Below are positions 1 through 8,012 of a DNA stretch of 33,632 nt, in pieces. The notes beneath the pieces were generated by a model. The model saw only the letters and a program-made list of their open reading frames with translations, ran no database searches and was not told where the DNA came from. The stretch is from Pseudomonadales bacterium (GTDB lineage: Bacteria > Pseudomonadota > Gammaproteobacteria > Pseudomonadales > Azotimanducaceae), in contig JAFMIA010000001.1 of NCBI GenBank assembly GCA_017854255.1, positions 1 to 33,632 of the forward strand, read 5' to 3'. The position numbers and the translations under genes are program-made. Each line of letters opens with the position of its first letter. Position 1 is the stretch's first letter.

Positions 1-97
1 TTTTTCGATGATTTGGCTATGAAGCCAATGCGCCGTCTTGTTCCTGCATCTTAGTATGCGACAATAGCTTACGCCATCTTGAAACGACGCCCAGCCC
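1..97. other. Left-edge intergenic region upstream of yggS
   Basis: This stretch holds no complete gene. One forward frame is open from the first base to a TAG at 52-54 and could be the last 17 codons of a gene to the left, but this is too short to judge. A perfect 6-bp hairpin (TTGGCT 13-18, AGCCAA 23-28, loop ATGA) lies here without a following T-run. A poor sigma-70-like pair (TTGTTC 38-43, GACAAT 60-65, spacer 16) might drive the yggS operon. In related bacteria pilT often lies divergently upstream of yggS; nothing here confirms that. Confidence 0.35.
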
Positions 98-790
98 GTG
101 ATTCCAGAAAATTTATCCGCCATCAGGGCCCAAATCCACCAAGCGTGTTTACAAACCGGTCGCGCGCCCGCAACGGTTCATTTGCTGGCGGTATCGAAAA
201 CCAAACCTGCGTCCGCCGTCGCCGCCGCCTTGGATGCGGGTCAACGCGACTTCGGCGAAAATTACTTGCAAGATGCCTTGCCAAAAATCGCCCAGTACCC
301 CCAGGCAACCTGGCATTTTATTGGTCAAATTCAGTCTAATAAAACCAAAGATATCGCCACCCATTTTGACGTGGTGCATGGTTTGGCCTCCGAGAAAATC
401 GCGCGCCGCTTAAACGATGCACGCCCCATCGGTTACCCCCCCCTTAAAGCTTTTATACAAGTCAATCTTGTGAATGAAAGCGCGAAAAATGGCGTCGTCC
501 CAGAAGCATTGCCCAGCCTTGTTACCCGGGTGCAGGACTGCCAAAATCTTCAACTGCTTGGCCTTATGGCAATGCCGCCAGCGACCTTTGATCTGTCCGA
601 GCGTCATCGGTTTTTCAGCGAACTTGCTGGCCTTCAAGCCCAAATCAAAGCGGATTTTGACCTACCGCAGTTTCAAGAACTCAGTATGGGCATGAGTGAC
701 GATTTGGAAACAGCCATTGCCTGCGGCGCAACCTGGGTCCGGGTGGGCACAGCAATCTTCGGCGCCAGACAAAGCCAACAGGAGGCTTGA
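98..790 (+). CDS. yggS: YggS-family pyridoxal-phosphate homeostasis protein
   Basis: A 230-residue single-domain PLP-binding protein with the fold of the alanine-racemase N-terminal barrel. The family (YggS/PLPHP/PROSC) carries PLP without known catalysis and buffers free B6 vitamers and amino-acid pools in the cytoplasm. Visible motifs are AVSKTKP with the expected PLP lysine at residue 34, DFGENYLQ at 51-58, GLMAMPP in the middle, and the C-terminal phosphate-binding stretches MGMSDDLETAI and RVGTAIFG. The length is typical. The start is GTG at 98; an overlapping ATG frame at 79 encodes unrelated arginine-rich sequence and is a shadow. The stop TGA overlaps the proC ATG (TGATG), so the two are translationally coupled, as this pair is in many gammaproteobacteria. 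Confidence 0.95.
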   Translation: MIPENLSAIRAQIHQACLQTGRAPATVHLLAVSKTKPASAVAAALDAGQRDFGENYLQDALPKIAQYPQATWHFIGQIQSNKTKDIATHFDVVHGLASEKIARRLNDARPIGYPPLKAFIQVNLVNESAKNGVVPEALPSLVTRVQDCQNLQLLGLMAMPPATFDLSERHRFFSELAGLQAQIKADFDLPQFQELSMGMSDDLETAIACGATWVRVGTAIFGARQSQQEA

Positions 791-1590
791 TGACACAACA
801 ATTAACCTTTATCGGCGGCGGCAATATTGCGCTCGCCATCTATGGCGGGCTACTCGATGCGGGTTATCCGCCTCAAAGCATCACCGTCTCGGATCCGAGC
901 CCAGCGCAAGGCGCTCTGGCCACAGCAATGGGGCTGACCTGGCAGGCCGATAACGCCTCCGCCATCAAGACCGCTGACATTGTTCTGGTTTGCGTGAAAC
1001 CGAATTGGGTCGAAACGGTTTGCCAAGAACTTCAGCCTGCGCTTGAAGGCCAAACACTGGTCAGCGTCGCAGCAGGCGTTTCGACCGCACAAATTGCGCA
1101 GTGGTCTGGGACCGATCGGGTCATCCGCTGCATGCCCAATACCCCAGCGCTTGTGAAGACGGGCATGATGGGCCTGTTTTCAAACCCATCGGTTCATCCC
1201 GATACTTGCGCAGCTGTTGAAAATCTCCTGAGCAGCGTGGGGCTCACCACCTGGTTCGATCAAGAATCAGATCTTGATGCGGTCACCGCAATCTCTGGCA
1301 GCGGCCCGGCCTACTTTTTCTATCTGATGGAGGCCATGATTACGGCCGCAGAATCTTTTGGGATTGAGGCAGCGGTCGCCCGAACCCTAGTGGTCCAAAC
1401 GGCATTGGGCGCTGCAAGCATGGCCGCTGGCTCCGAGCATTCACCGAATGCCTTACGACAACAGGTAACCTCGCCGGGTGGCACAACAGAAGCCGCATGC
1501 AGTCTGCTAACCGAAGCTGATTTTACCGCGTTGGTGACCGCGGCCTGCGCGGCCGCCAAAGCACGATCGGAAGCCTTATCAGCCCACTAA
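790..1590 (+). CDS. proC: Pyrroline-5-carboxylate reductase
   Basis: Catalyses the last step of proline synthesis, reducing 1-pyrroline-5-carboxylate with NAD(P)H in the cytoplasm. The 266-residue protein starts with the Rossmann motif FIGGGNIALAI (7-17), has RCMPNTPA at 113-120, and the family signature region SGSGPAYFF (169-177) followed by VTSPGGTTEAA (226-236), which build the substrate site and dimer core. The open frame extends one codon further to a TTG at 787, but the ATG at 790 has a good ribosome-binding site (CAGGAGG, 779-785) and fits the one-base stop/start overlap with yggS. Length matches the family. A yggT gene follows 18-24 bp later, probably in one operon. Confidence 0.97.
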   Translation: MTQQLTFIGGGNIALAIYGGLLDAGYPPQSITVSDPSPAQGALATAMGLTWQADNASAIKTADIVLVCVKPNWVETVCQELQPALEGQTLVSVAAGVSTAQIAQWSGTDRVIRCMPNTPALVKTGMMGLFSNPSVHPDTCAAVENLLSSVGLTTWFDQESDLDAVTAISGSGPAYFFYLMEAMITAAESFGIEAAVARTLVVQTALGAASMAAGSEHSPNALRQQVTSPGGTTEAACSLLTEADFTALVTAACAAAKARSEALSAH

Positions 1591-1614
1591 CCCGTAACGA
1601 GCAGGAGATTGATT

Positions 1615-2205
1615 GTGAATTACTTATCTGATGGCGGGATCTTTGTTGTCCAAACCCTGACAGGACTGATTGTCTTAGCCCTTAACTTGCGGTTTTTAAT
1701 GCAAGTCAGCCGCGCCAATTATTACAACCCGATCGCCCAGGGCCTTGTGAAAGCCACCAACCCGCTCATTGCGCCTTTTCGAAGTGTGCTACCAATCCTT
1801 GGCCGAATTGATTTAGCCAACATGATGGCAGCCTTAGTCTGTCAAGCCATCGGCATTGTCTTGATTATGTGGGTGGCGACTGGCATCGCTTTTGCGCCCG
1901 TTTATTTGCTGTGGTCAGTCGTTGCCATCATTGCCAGCGTGCTTAATCTGTATTTTTTCGCGCTGTTAATACTGGTCATCTCGAGTTGGCTTGCGCCCTA
2001 TTCTGCCAATCCCGCACTTGAGCTGGTCCGAGAAGTTACCGAACCCATCTGTGCGCCCGTCCGGCGGGTCATTCCAGCCGTGGGCGGCTTAGACTTTTCC
2101 ATCATCGTTATTTTTATTGGATTAAGCTTATTAGAGAACAATCTCCTCGTAAGACCTCTTGCCGCCTTCTTAAACATGCCAAGAGGCCTGGTCTTTGGGT
2201 TTTAG
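1615..2205 (+). CDS. yggT: YggT-family integral membrane protein
   Basis: A 196-residue, strongly hydrophobic inner-membrane protein made of two tandem YggT domains. Each has a transmembrane helix, a short amphipathic piece ending in a proline-rich turn (NPLIAPFRSVLPILGRIDLA near 50-70; TEPICAPVRRVIPAVGGLDF near 143-162), and another helix. The repeated pattern P-fR-P-G-iD is the hallmark. The role is not firmly known; members have been linked to osmotic stress and membrane or division functions. I place the start at GTG 1615 because AGGAG lies at 1603-1607, about 7 bases upstream, whereas the earlier TTG at 1609 touches that site. The gene sits in the yggS-proC-yggT order and runs almost into the next gene. 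Confidence 0.9.
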   Translation: MNYLSDGGIFVVQTLTGLIVLALNLRFLMQVSRANYYNPIAQGLVKATNPLIAPFRSVLPILGRIDLANMMAALVCQAIGIVLIMWVATGIAFAPVYLLWSVVAIIASVLNLYFFALLILVISSWLAPYSANPALELVREVTEPICAPVRRVIPAVGGLDFSIIVIFIGLSLLENNLLVRPLAAFLNMPRGLVFGF

Positions 2206-2212
2206 CCATACC

Positions 2213-2629
2213 ATGATGCGCCTCGCCTTAATCGGAATCATCGGCCTGTTGGTCAGCTTCAAGGCCGCTGCCGAGCAAAAGATCCAAGTCGGTGAGTTTG
2301 AAATTCACTACACCGCTTTTCCATCGCTGCTCGTTCCGGCAGACACCGCCAGCTTGCACGGACTCACCCGAGCCGAAAACCGATTACTGCTGAACCTGTC
2401 AGTGCGCCGCGCTGGCGAGCCCGTCCCGGCTGGCGTCACGGGGCAGGTCGTGAATATTCTTAACCAAGCACAGCCCTTGACCTTCTTTGAGGTGTCCGAG
2501 CAAACGGCGATCTACTACCTCGCCGAAGTCGTGAATCAAGAAAAGGATTGGCTGAGGTTTACCCTCGAAATCGAATTTTCTAAGGATCACCCCCCCTATG
2601 TCCTCGAGTTCAACCGACAATATTATTGA
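2213..2629 (+). CDS. DUF4426 family exported protein
   Basis: A small secreted or periplasmic protein of about 138 residues. The first 21 residues form a signal peptide with a hydrophobic run (LALIGIIGLLVSF) and an A-A-A/EQ cleavage site. The mature part has the pattern of DUF4426 proteins: GEFEIHYTAFPSLLV, a basic NRLLLNLSVRR strand and FNRQYY at the end. Family members sit next to rdgB, often after metX-metW, in gammaproteobacteria; no function is established. The start is ATG 2213 or 2216; an upstream in-frame TTG at 2195 would lie inside yggT and spoil the signal peptide. The 3' end overlaps rdgB by 32 bp. Confidence 0.82.
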   Translation: MMRLALIGIIGLLVSFKAAAEQKIQVGEFEIHYTAFPSLLVPADTASLHGLTRAENRLLLNLSVRRAGEPVPAGVTGQVVNILNQAQPLTFFEVSEQTAIYYLAEVVNQEKDWLRFTLEIEFSKDHPPYVLEFNRQYY

Positions 2630-3230
2630 GCGCCTCGGCTCAAAAATCGTGATTGCGAGTGGCAATGCGCACAAGATCGATGAATTTCAATCGCTGTTAA
2701 AGGCCCCAAACCGCTTTGTGAGTCAACGCGACCTTGGGGTGGTTGAGGTGCCCGAAACCGGACAAACCTTTCTTGAAAACGCGCTGATTAAGGCCCGCAA
2801 TGCTGCAAAAGAAACCGGTTTGCCGGCCTTAGCCGATGACTCAGGCCTGGTCGTCGCGGCCCTTTCAGGCGCGCCAGGGATCTATTCGGCCCGGTATGCT
2901 GGGCCAGACGCTAGTGATCAGGAAAACTGTCAGCACCTCCTACAGGCCATGACCGGAAAAACCGATCGCGCAGCCTTCTTTCATGCAACCATCGTTTTCT
3001 TATTGCATGCAGAGGATCCAGATCCTGTCATCGCACAGGGCCGGTGGCATGGCGAGATTCTTGCGCAAGGTCAGGGCAACAAAGGCTTCGGCTATGACCC
3101 CTTGCTGTACTTGGCAAAACAGAAAAAAAGTGCAGCGGAACTCACAGCACGCCAAAAAAACCGATTGAGTCACCGGGGCAAAGCCCTTCGACAGCTGTTA
3201 ACCAATCTATCAAAGCGATTCCAAGCGTGA
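2598..3230 (+). CDS. rdgB: dITP/XTP (non-canonical purine NTP) pyrophosphatase
   Basis: Hydrolyses ITP, dITP and XTP to monophosphates plus pyrophosphate, keeping deaminated purines out of DNA and RNA. The 210-residue protein shows the Ham1/RdgB motifs: IASGNAHKIDEF near the N-terminus (SxNxxK nucleotide loop), ETGQTFLENALIKAR, ADDSGLVV, GAPGIYSARYAG, and NKGFGYDPLLY in the second half. The start at ATG 2598 lies within the DUF4426 gene; AAGGA at 2582-2586 serves as ribosome-binding site, and later in-frame starts would remove the strand before IASGN. The start is therefore likely real, giving an unusual 32-bp overlap. Its TGA overlaps the hemW GTG (GTGA). Confidence 0.96.
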   Translation: MSSSSTDNIIERLGSKIVIASGNAHKIDEFQSLLKAPNRFVSQRDLGVVEVPETGQTFLENALIKARNAAKETGLPALADDSGLVVAALSGAPGIYSARYAGPDASDQENCQHLLQAMTGKTDRAAFFHATIVFLLHAEDPDPVIAQGRWHGEILAQGQGNKGFGYDPLLYLAKQKKSAAELTARQKNRLSHRGKALRQLLTNLSKRFQA

Positions 3231-4375
3231 TCCAAAGCGGCATCGGGCTGTACATCCACATCCCCTGGTGTGAGAAGAAATGTCCTTACTGCGATTTTAA
3301 TGCGCATGCCTTGCCGGTTGCTCATCAATTGGACCCGGACCTTGAAACGCGTTACCTCAATCAGCTACTGCATGACTTAGACGAAGACATCGAGACCTTT
3401 GGCATTGCCGCCGAGCTCACGAGCTTATTTTTCGGAGGCGGCACGCCAAGCTTGTTATCGTCCCGGGGCTTGGGATTTTTGTTAGCCGAAATTAACAAGA
3501 GACTGCCGATTACCAAAACAACCGAGTGCACCCTCGAGGCCAACCCCGGCTCAAGCGATCATGCAAAGTTTGTGGGTTATCGAGCCGCCGGTATTAATCG
3601 GCTGAGCATCGGTGTACAGAGTTTTTCAGATACAGCGCTGCAGCAGCTAGGCCGTACCCACACCCGCTCGGATGCGAGCGACGCAATCCAAGCCGCACGA
3701 CGCGCGGGCTTTTCCAATATTAATCTTGACCTGATGCATGGTTTGCCCGGACAAACCCCTGATTCAGCAATAGCGGATCTCCATTACGCTGCTCAGTTTG
3801 CGCCAGAGCACCTCTCTTGGTACCAGCTCACTATCGAACCCAATACGGTGTTTTACAGCACAAAACCTAAATTACCCGTTGAATCTTTTCTGCAAGCCAT
3901 CACGGATCAAGGTTTGGACTGGCTGCAGCGCCAAGGCTTTGCTCGGTATGAAATATCAGCCTTTGCTCAGGGCGATGCCCTACAATCAAAACACAATCTA
4001 ACCTACTGGCGGTTCGGGGATTACTTAGGCATCGGCGCCGGTGGCCATGGAAAACTCAGCCGCCAAAATGCGACGCTTGATATCCAAAGAACCCAAAAAA
4101 CGCGGGTTCCAAAAGACTATCTCAACAGCCCAAATCGTCGGGTGACCGAGGTTCCCGTCGAGGAACGACCGATTGAGTTCTTAATGAATGCCTGCCGGCT
4201 CGTCGAGGGCTTTGCTTTGAAAGACTTTGAACGAACCACTGGCCTTGCCCCGAAGGCGCTTCAAACCTTTATAGAAAAAGGCGTGCAACAGGGGCTTGTG
4301 ACCGCAAGCGCAGGTCGCATCACCCCCACAGCAGCAGGACTTGAATTCTTGGACAGTCTCTTGTTACTGGCCTAA
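3227..4375 (+). CDS. hemW: Radical SAM heme chaperone HemW
   Basis: A 382-residue radical SAM protein of the HemW/HemN-like family. Cysteines at 15, 19 and 22 (WCEKKCPYCDF) form the CxxxCxxC iron-sulfur site; GGGTPSLL at 70-77 is the SAM-binding glycine motif; a winged-helix-like domain forms the C-terminus. The lack of an extra N-terminal extension and the single CX3CX2C are as in HemW, which binds heme and delivers it to membrane respiratory proteins, rather than true coproporphyrinogen dehydrogenase HemN. The start GTG overlaps the rdgB stop, so it is the last gene of the rightward block. It ends 5 bp from the convergent trmB end, with no terminator hairpin visible. Confidence 0.94.
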   Translation: MIQSGIGLYIHIPWCEKKCPYCDFNAHALPVAHQLDPDLETRYLNQLLHDLDEDIETFGIAAELTSLFFGGGTPSLLSSRGLGFLLAEINKRLPITKTTECTLEANPGSSDHAKFVGYRAAGINRLSIGVQSFSDTALQQLGRTHTRSDASDAIQAARRAGFSNINLDLMHGLPGQTPDSAIADLHYAAQFAPEHLSWYQLTIEPNTVFYSTKPKLPVESFLQAITDQGLDWLQRQGFARYEISAFAQGDALQSKHNLTYWRFGDYLGIGAGGHGKLSRQNATLDIQRTQKTRVPKDYLNSPNRRVTEVPVEERPIEFLMNACRLVEGFALKDFERTTGLAPKALQTFIEKGVQQGLVTASAGRITPTAAGLEFLDSLLLLA

Positions 4376-4380
4376 ATCAA

Positions 4381-5043
4381 TCAGGGCACTTGCGCTGCAA
4401 GGTCTGTTACAACATGACCCAAGCGCTGGCCTCGTCGTTCATACTTGGTTTCAGCGCGCGCTGGGGCAGGGCAGTGGCTAAACGCCGGATGACTTTCAAG
4501 ATGGTCATAAATTTCTTCAGCGTAAGGCTGCCAATCGGTTGCGATGTGCAGCATGCCGCCGGGCTGCAGCTTCTCCGCAACCGCGTCTAAAAACACCGCA
4601 TTAATCAACCGTCTTTTATGATGTCTTTTCTTGTGCCAGGGATCTGGAAAGAAGATTTGAAAGCAGGCGAGACTGGCGGCGGGCAAACTCGGCAGAACCG
4701 ACCAGACATCCGAGTTAAGCACACGCAAATTGGTGAGCCCTAAATTTGCAGCTTGAATCATCAAATGACCCACTCCGGGACCATGCACCTCCAACCCAAG
4801 GAAGTTGCGTTCTGGCGCGTTGACCGCCATTTCTGCTAGGGAATCGCCCATCCCAAACCCGACCTCAAGGGTTAACGGCTGATTACTGGGATATGCCGAT
4901 TGCGGCGCGGCAAGGGCGCTTTGCTTGAGTTCAAATTGCGGATAAATTTCTTCGAGGCCGCGCCGCTGCCCCTTGGACAACCGACCTTGGCGAATGACAA
5001 AACTTCGAATTGGCGATCGTTTGGGCTCAATAGGGGTTGTCAC
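4381..5043 (-). CDS. trmB: tRNA (guanine46-N7)-methyltransferase
   Basis: Uses SAM to methylate N7 of G46 in the tRNA variable loop. The 220-residue protein has a basic N-terminal arm (PIRSFVIRQGRLSKGQRR), the SAM-binding glycine motif EVGFGMGDSL, and the family signature FPDPWHKKRHHKRRLI, followed by the C-terminal HIATDWQPYAEEI and ETKYERRGQRLGH stretches that close the active site. Length and motif order are normal. It is the last gene of the leftward ftsY-ftsE-ftsX-rpoH-DUF423-trmB run, 14 bp after the DUF423 gene, and converges on hemW. Confidence 0.96.
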   Translation of the reverse strand: MTTPIEPKRSPIRSFVIRQGRLSKGQRRGLEEIYPQFELKQSALAAPQSAYPSNQPLTLEVGFGMGDSLAEMAVNAPERNFLGLEVHGPGVGHLMIQAANLGLTNLRVLNSDVWSVLPSLPAASLACFQIFFPDPWHKKRHHKRRLINAVFLDAVAEKLQPGGMLHIATDWQPYAEEIYDHLESHPAFSHCPAPARAETKYERRGQRLGHVVTDLAAQVP

Positions 5044-5057
5044 GAAGGTTCAGCGCG

Positions 5058-5450
5058 CTAAGCCGCGTCGCGCGATACTGCCGTCAGCAGACCATAGGCC
5101 AAGGCCAACCACCCTACAATAAACAGAGCGCCCCCAACCGGCGTCACCGGCCCCAGCCAGCGCCAACCCAGCAGCGCAAGGCCGTATAAGCTGCCAGAGA
5201 ACAAAAAAATCCCCACAGTGAAGCTCCAAGCGGCGGTCAACCAAGGCGTCTTAACGCCGAGCACCAGCATCAAAACACCGACCAACAACAACCCAAGGCT
5301 GTGGGTCATCTGATAGTGCACCGCCGTTTCAAACGTCGCTTGACTCGAAATCGAAAGCTTTCCCTTTAACGCGTGCGCACCAAAAGCACCTAAGACGACG
5401 GACGTCGCCGCACTCAGAGCACCGAACGTCATCAAAGCATTCAGCATCAT
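5058..5450 (-). CDS. DUF423 family membrane protein (YgdD-like)
   Basis: A 130-residue inner-membrane protein with four predicted hydrophobic helices. The N-terminal part has the family pattern GALSAATSVVLGAFGAHALK, then FETAVHYQMTHSLGLLLVGV, then a phenylalanine-rich helix ending FSGSLYGLALLGW and PVGGALFIVGWLALA. These residues are the conserved core of DUF423. No function is known for the family. It begins 3 bp after rpoH on the same strand, so the two are very likely cotranscribed. The start may be either of two adjacent ATG codons. Confidence 0.88.
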   Translation of the reverse strand: MMLNALMTFGALSAATSVVLGAFGAHALKGKLSISSQATFETAVHYQMTHSLGLLLVGVLMLVLGVKTPWLTAAWSFTVGIFLFSGSLYGLALLGWRWLGPVTPVGGALFIVGWLALAYGLLTAVSRDAA

Positions 5451-5453
5451 CGG

Positions 5454-6311
5454 TTATTGAATCTGAATATTAAGTCGGAGTTTTTTAAGCGCCGCCTGTT
5501 CGAGCTGGCGCACGCGTTCGGCAGAAATGCCGTAGTACGCTGCTAATTCCTGCAGCGTCGCCTTGGGCTCAATGAGCCAGCGCTTGGTCAAGATATCACG
5601 CGCTCGCTCGTCTAGTGCTGCAAGACCCTCGCGCAATTGACCGGTTTCATCTGAGTGGGTATCCAGATGCTCTACAATGCTGGCTGGATCAGAATCAGGC
5701 TGCGCCAAAAACTGTGACGGCGACGCAATAAAGGTCTCTTCATCATCCCCCTCGGGCAATTCAAACGACTGATCTTGGGCGCTCAGCCGGCCTTCCATTT
5801 GCAAGACGGTTTCAGGCTTGACGCCCAACGCCTCTGCAATATCTTGGACCTCTTGATGACGCAACCAACCCAGTCGGTTTTTCTGACTGCGCAGGTTAAA
5901 AAATAACTTGCGCTGCGCCTTGGTCGTTGCGACCCGCACAATGCGCCAGTTCCTAAGAATAAACTCGTGAATCTCTGCTTTGATCCAATGCACGGCGAAG
6001 GAGACTAATCGAACCTGAAACTCCGGGTTAAAGCGCTTTACCGCCTTCATCAACCCAACATTGCCTTCTTGAATTAAGTCGGCCTCAGACAACCCGTAAC
6101 CGGAGTAGCTTCGCGCGATGTAAATCACAAATCTTAGGTTTGCCAAAACCAATTGGCGGGCCGCCTCAACATCCCCGAAACCGTGCAGCCGCTCCGCCAG
6201 CGCCCGCTCTTCTTCAACAGACAATAGCGAGATCGCGTTGACCGCGCGGACGTACGCCTCTAGATTGGCGCCAGGGGACTCGATATTAATCGGAATTGGA
6301 TACGCGCTCAT
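5454..6311 (-). CDS. rpoH: RNA polymerase heat-shock sigma factor sigma-32
   Basis: An alternative sigma-70 family factor that directs RNA polymerase to heat-shock promoters. The start chosen, ATG at 6311, gives 285 residues beginning MSAYPIP, close to the 284 residues of the E. coli protein; the open frame extends 11 codons further with no supporting start. Visible regions are the sigma-2 block with DLIQEGNVGLMKAVKRFNP, FAVHWIKAEIHEFILRNWR, the RpoH-specific box RKLFFNLRSQKNR, and region 4.2 at the C-terminus (LQELAAYYGISAERVRQLEQ). It lies in the classic order ftsY-ftsE-ftsX-rpoH, with its own likely promoter in the 79-bp gap after ftsX. Confidence 0.97.
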   Translation of the reverse strand: MSAYPIPINIESPGANLEAYVRAVNAISLLSVEEERALAERLHGFGDVEAARQLVLANLRFVIYIARSYSGYGLSEADLIQEGNVGLMKAVKRFNPEFQVRLVSFAVHWIKAEIHEFILRNWRIVRVATTKAQRKLFFNLRSQKNRLGWLRHQEVQDIAEALGVKPETVLQMEGRLSAQDQSFELPEGDDEETFIASPSQFLAQPDSDPASIVEHLDTHSDETGQLREGLAALDERARDILTKRWLIEPKATLQELAAYYGISAERVRQLEQAALKKLRLNIQIQ

Positions 6312-6344
6312 GCTCGTTCTAAACCCTCGTTTTCGGGGGCGCAA

Positions 6345-6374
6345 ATTCTATCATTGGGCCCCATCTTGTTACAA
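6345..6374 (-). promoter_or_regulatory. Likely sigma-70 promoter of rpoH
   Basis: On the minus strand a TTGTAA -35 box (6374-6369) and a TAGAAT -10 box (6350-6345) are separated by 18 bp in the ftsX-rpoH gap. Transcription would start near 6338, giving a leader of about 27 bases. The match is 4/6 and 5/6 to consensus. Own promoters for rpoH in this position are known in other gammaproteobacteria. Confidence 0.5.
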
Positions 6375-6390
6375 TGGTACGGTAATCCGA

Positions 6391-7359
6391 CTATTTAGGT
6401 TGAATTTGCTTCAAATAACGCCAGACCGAGACCCAGGACCCTAGAATCCCAAGCAGCGCACCCAGCGCGAAAAGTCCGATCGATTCCCCAAAATTCAAGG
6501 CCTCCAACGCGAAATTGCTCCGATAAGACTGGGCAAGACGCTCAACCGGGCCCGACAGATACAATAAGCTCGATTGAATGATGAAAAAAGCCAGCAAAGC
6601 CCCCCCAAAGCCCAACCAAAAGCCTCGATAGATAAACGGCCGTTGCACAAAGCTGTCCGATCCACCGAATAGCTTCGTGATTTCAATCTCGCCGCGCTGA
6701 TTTTCGATGGTTAACCGCAGTGTGTTTCCAATAATGAGAATCACCGCACCTGAAAACAGCACCCCCAAAGCGTATAACACCCGTTCCAAAATACCCAATA
6801 TGGCGCTCAATCGCTCAAGCCAAGCCGCATCAAAACTCACTTGGTCGACCCCATCTTGACCCGCTATTTGCTGAGCCAGTAACTTGATTCCTGCCCCATC
6901 GCGCTCCCTCGGCACAACTTCGATGATCCCCGGCAGTGGATTTTCTGAAAAAGCATTCAAAACATCCCCAAACCCAGCAAGACTTGAGAATTCCGCGAGC
7001 GCCGCTTGCTCCGTGATCAGCCGCACTTCTCCCACCGCGCTGGATGCCCGGAGCCTTTTTAGCAGGGCCTGCGCCGTTTCGCTCTCGCTCGGCACCGAGA
7101 GATAGACGCTCATAGCTGGCTGGATCACCTGTCGTGTGTCGGCCTCGGAGATTTCCCGCAAGGCCAGACTCAGCAAAATGGGTAAGGACAGGGCGATGCC
7201 AATCACGAGCCAGGTAATCAGCAGGGCCCCAGGCTGATTGAGCAACGTAATCAGGGTGCTTCGAAACAGCTGCCGATGATGTCTGGACCAAGCTTTCAAT
7301 CGGTCCGTGCGATTAATCTGCCGAAGGTGAGCACCGGACCCGGTCGCGGACTCGTTCAT
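6391..7359 (-). CDS. ftsX: Cell division protein FtsX
   Basis: Membrane partner of FtsE; the FtsEX complex acts at the septum to activate peptidoglycan hydrolases through a periplasmic activator such as EnvC. The 322-residue protein has a cytoplasmic N-terminus (WSRHHRQLFRSTLITLLNQP), a first helix (ALLITWLVIGIALSLPILLS), a periplasmic loop of about 110 residues including ENPLPGIIEVVP, then three helices in the FtsX permease domain (NTLRLTIENQRGEIEITKLF between helices is the typical coupling loop). It overlaps the ftsE stop by 4 bp (ATGA type), which ensures equal production. Confidence 0.96.
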   Translation of the reverse strand: MNESATGSGAHLRQINRTDRLKAWSRHHRQLFRSTLITLLNQPGALLITWLVIGIALSLPILLSLALREISEADTRQVIQPAMSVYLSVPSESETAQALLKRLRASSAVGEVRLITEQAALAEFSSLAGFGDVLNAFSENPLPGIIEVVPRERDGAGIKLLAQQIAGQDGVDQVSFDAAWLERLSAILGILERVLYALGVLFSGAVILIIGNTLRLTIENQRGEIEITKLFGGSDSFVQRPFIYRGFWLGFGGALLAFFIIQSSLLYLSGPVERLAQSYRSNFALEALNFGESIGLFALGALLGILGSWVSVWRYLKQIQPK

Positions 7360-8012
7360 TCGGCTCTGATCCTGCCGTCCTGGAGCTGCAAGCGCCGGGC
7401 TGGCATCGACTCAACCAATTCTAAATCATGGGTCGCAATCAAAACGGTGACCCCCAACTGACTGAACTGCAAAAATAAGGACATGATCTCTCGACTCAGA
7501 TCAGGATCTAAGTTCCCCGTCGGCTCATCCGCGAGCAGGATCGGCGGGCGGTGTACAACCGCACGCGCGATCCCAACGCGTTGTTGCTCACCACCGGATA
7601 GGGTTTCAGGCCAATCACCCTCGCGGCCGGTCAAGCCCACCTTAGACAGCGCCGCCCGAACCCGACGCCCAATCTCAGCCGGCTTCATGCCAGCGATGAA
7701 TAAGGGCAGCGCCACATTGTCGTAAACCCGCCGATCAAACAGCAACTGATGATTTTGAAACACCACACCAATGCCCTGTCTTAGACCCGGAATTTTACGA
7801 GCGGGTAGGCGAGAGATATTTTGTCCGGCGACATGAACTTGCCCTCTGGAGCTACGCTCCACCCCATTGATCATTTTTAATAAGGTCGATTTGCCCGCGC
7901 CTGAAGGCCCGGTCAAAAAGACAAACGCACCCGCCTCAACGGTAAAAGAGACATCGGACAACGCGTCGTAACCGTTCGGGTAGCGCTTGGACACATGATC
8001 AAAAACCAACAT
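7356..8012 (-). CDS. ftsE: Cell division ATP-binding protein FtsE
   Basis: ABC-type ATPase that powers FtsX. All nucleotide-binding elements are visible in the 218-residue protein: Walker A GPSGAGKST (35-43), Q-loop VVFQNHQ (83-89), signature LSGGEQQR (138-145), Walker B ILLADEP (158-164) and the switch histidine in ATHD (195). The F-N-H-Q-L form of the Q-loop and early HVSKRYPNGYDAL are typical of FtsE. Its start shares one base with the ftsY stop, and its stop overlaps ftsX by 4 bp, so ftsY-ftsE-ftsX form one translational unit. Confidence 0.97.
   Translation of the reverse strand: MLVFDHVSKRYPNGYDALSDVSFTVEAGAFVFLTGPSGAGKSTLLKMINGVERSSRGQVHVAGQNISRLPARKIPGLRQGIGVVFQNHQLLFDRRVYDNVALPLFIAGMKPAEIGRRVRAALSKVGLTGREGDWPETLSGGEQQRVGIARAVVHRPPILLADEPTGNLDPDLSREIMSLFLQFSQLGVTVLIATHDLELVESMPARRLQLQDGRIRAE

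Noticed and set aside
6830-7291. 153-codon minus-strand frame overlapping ftsX
   Set aside because: Another frame of ftsX with no ribosome-binding site or homology pattern.
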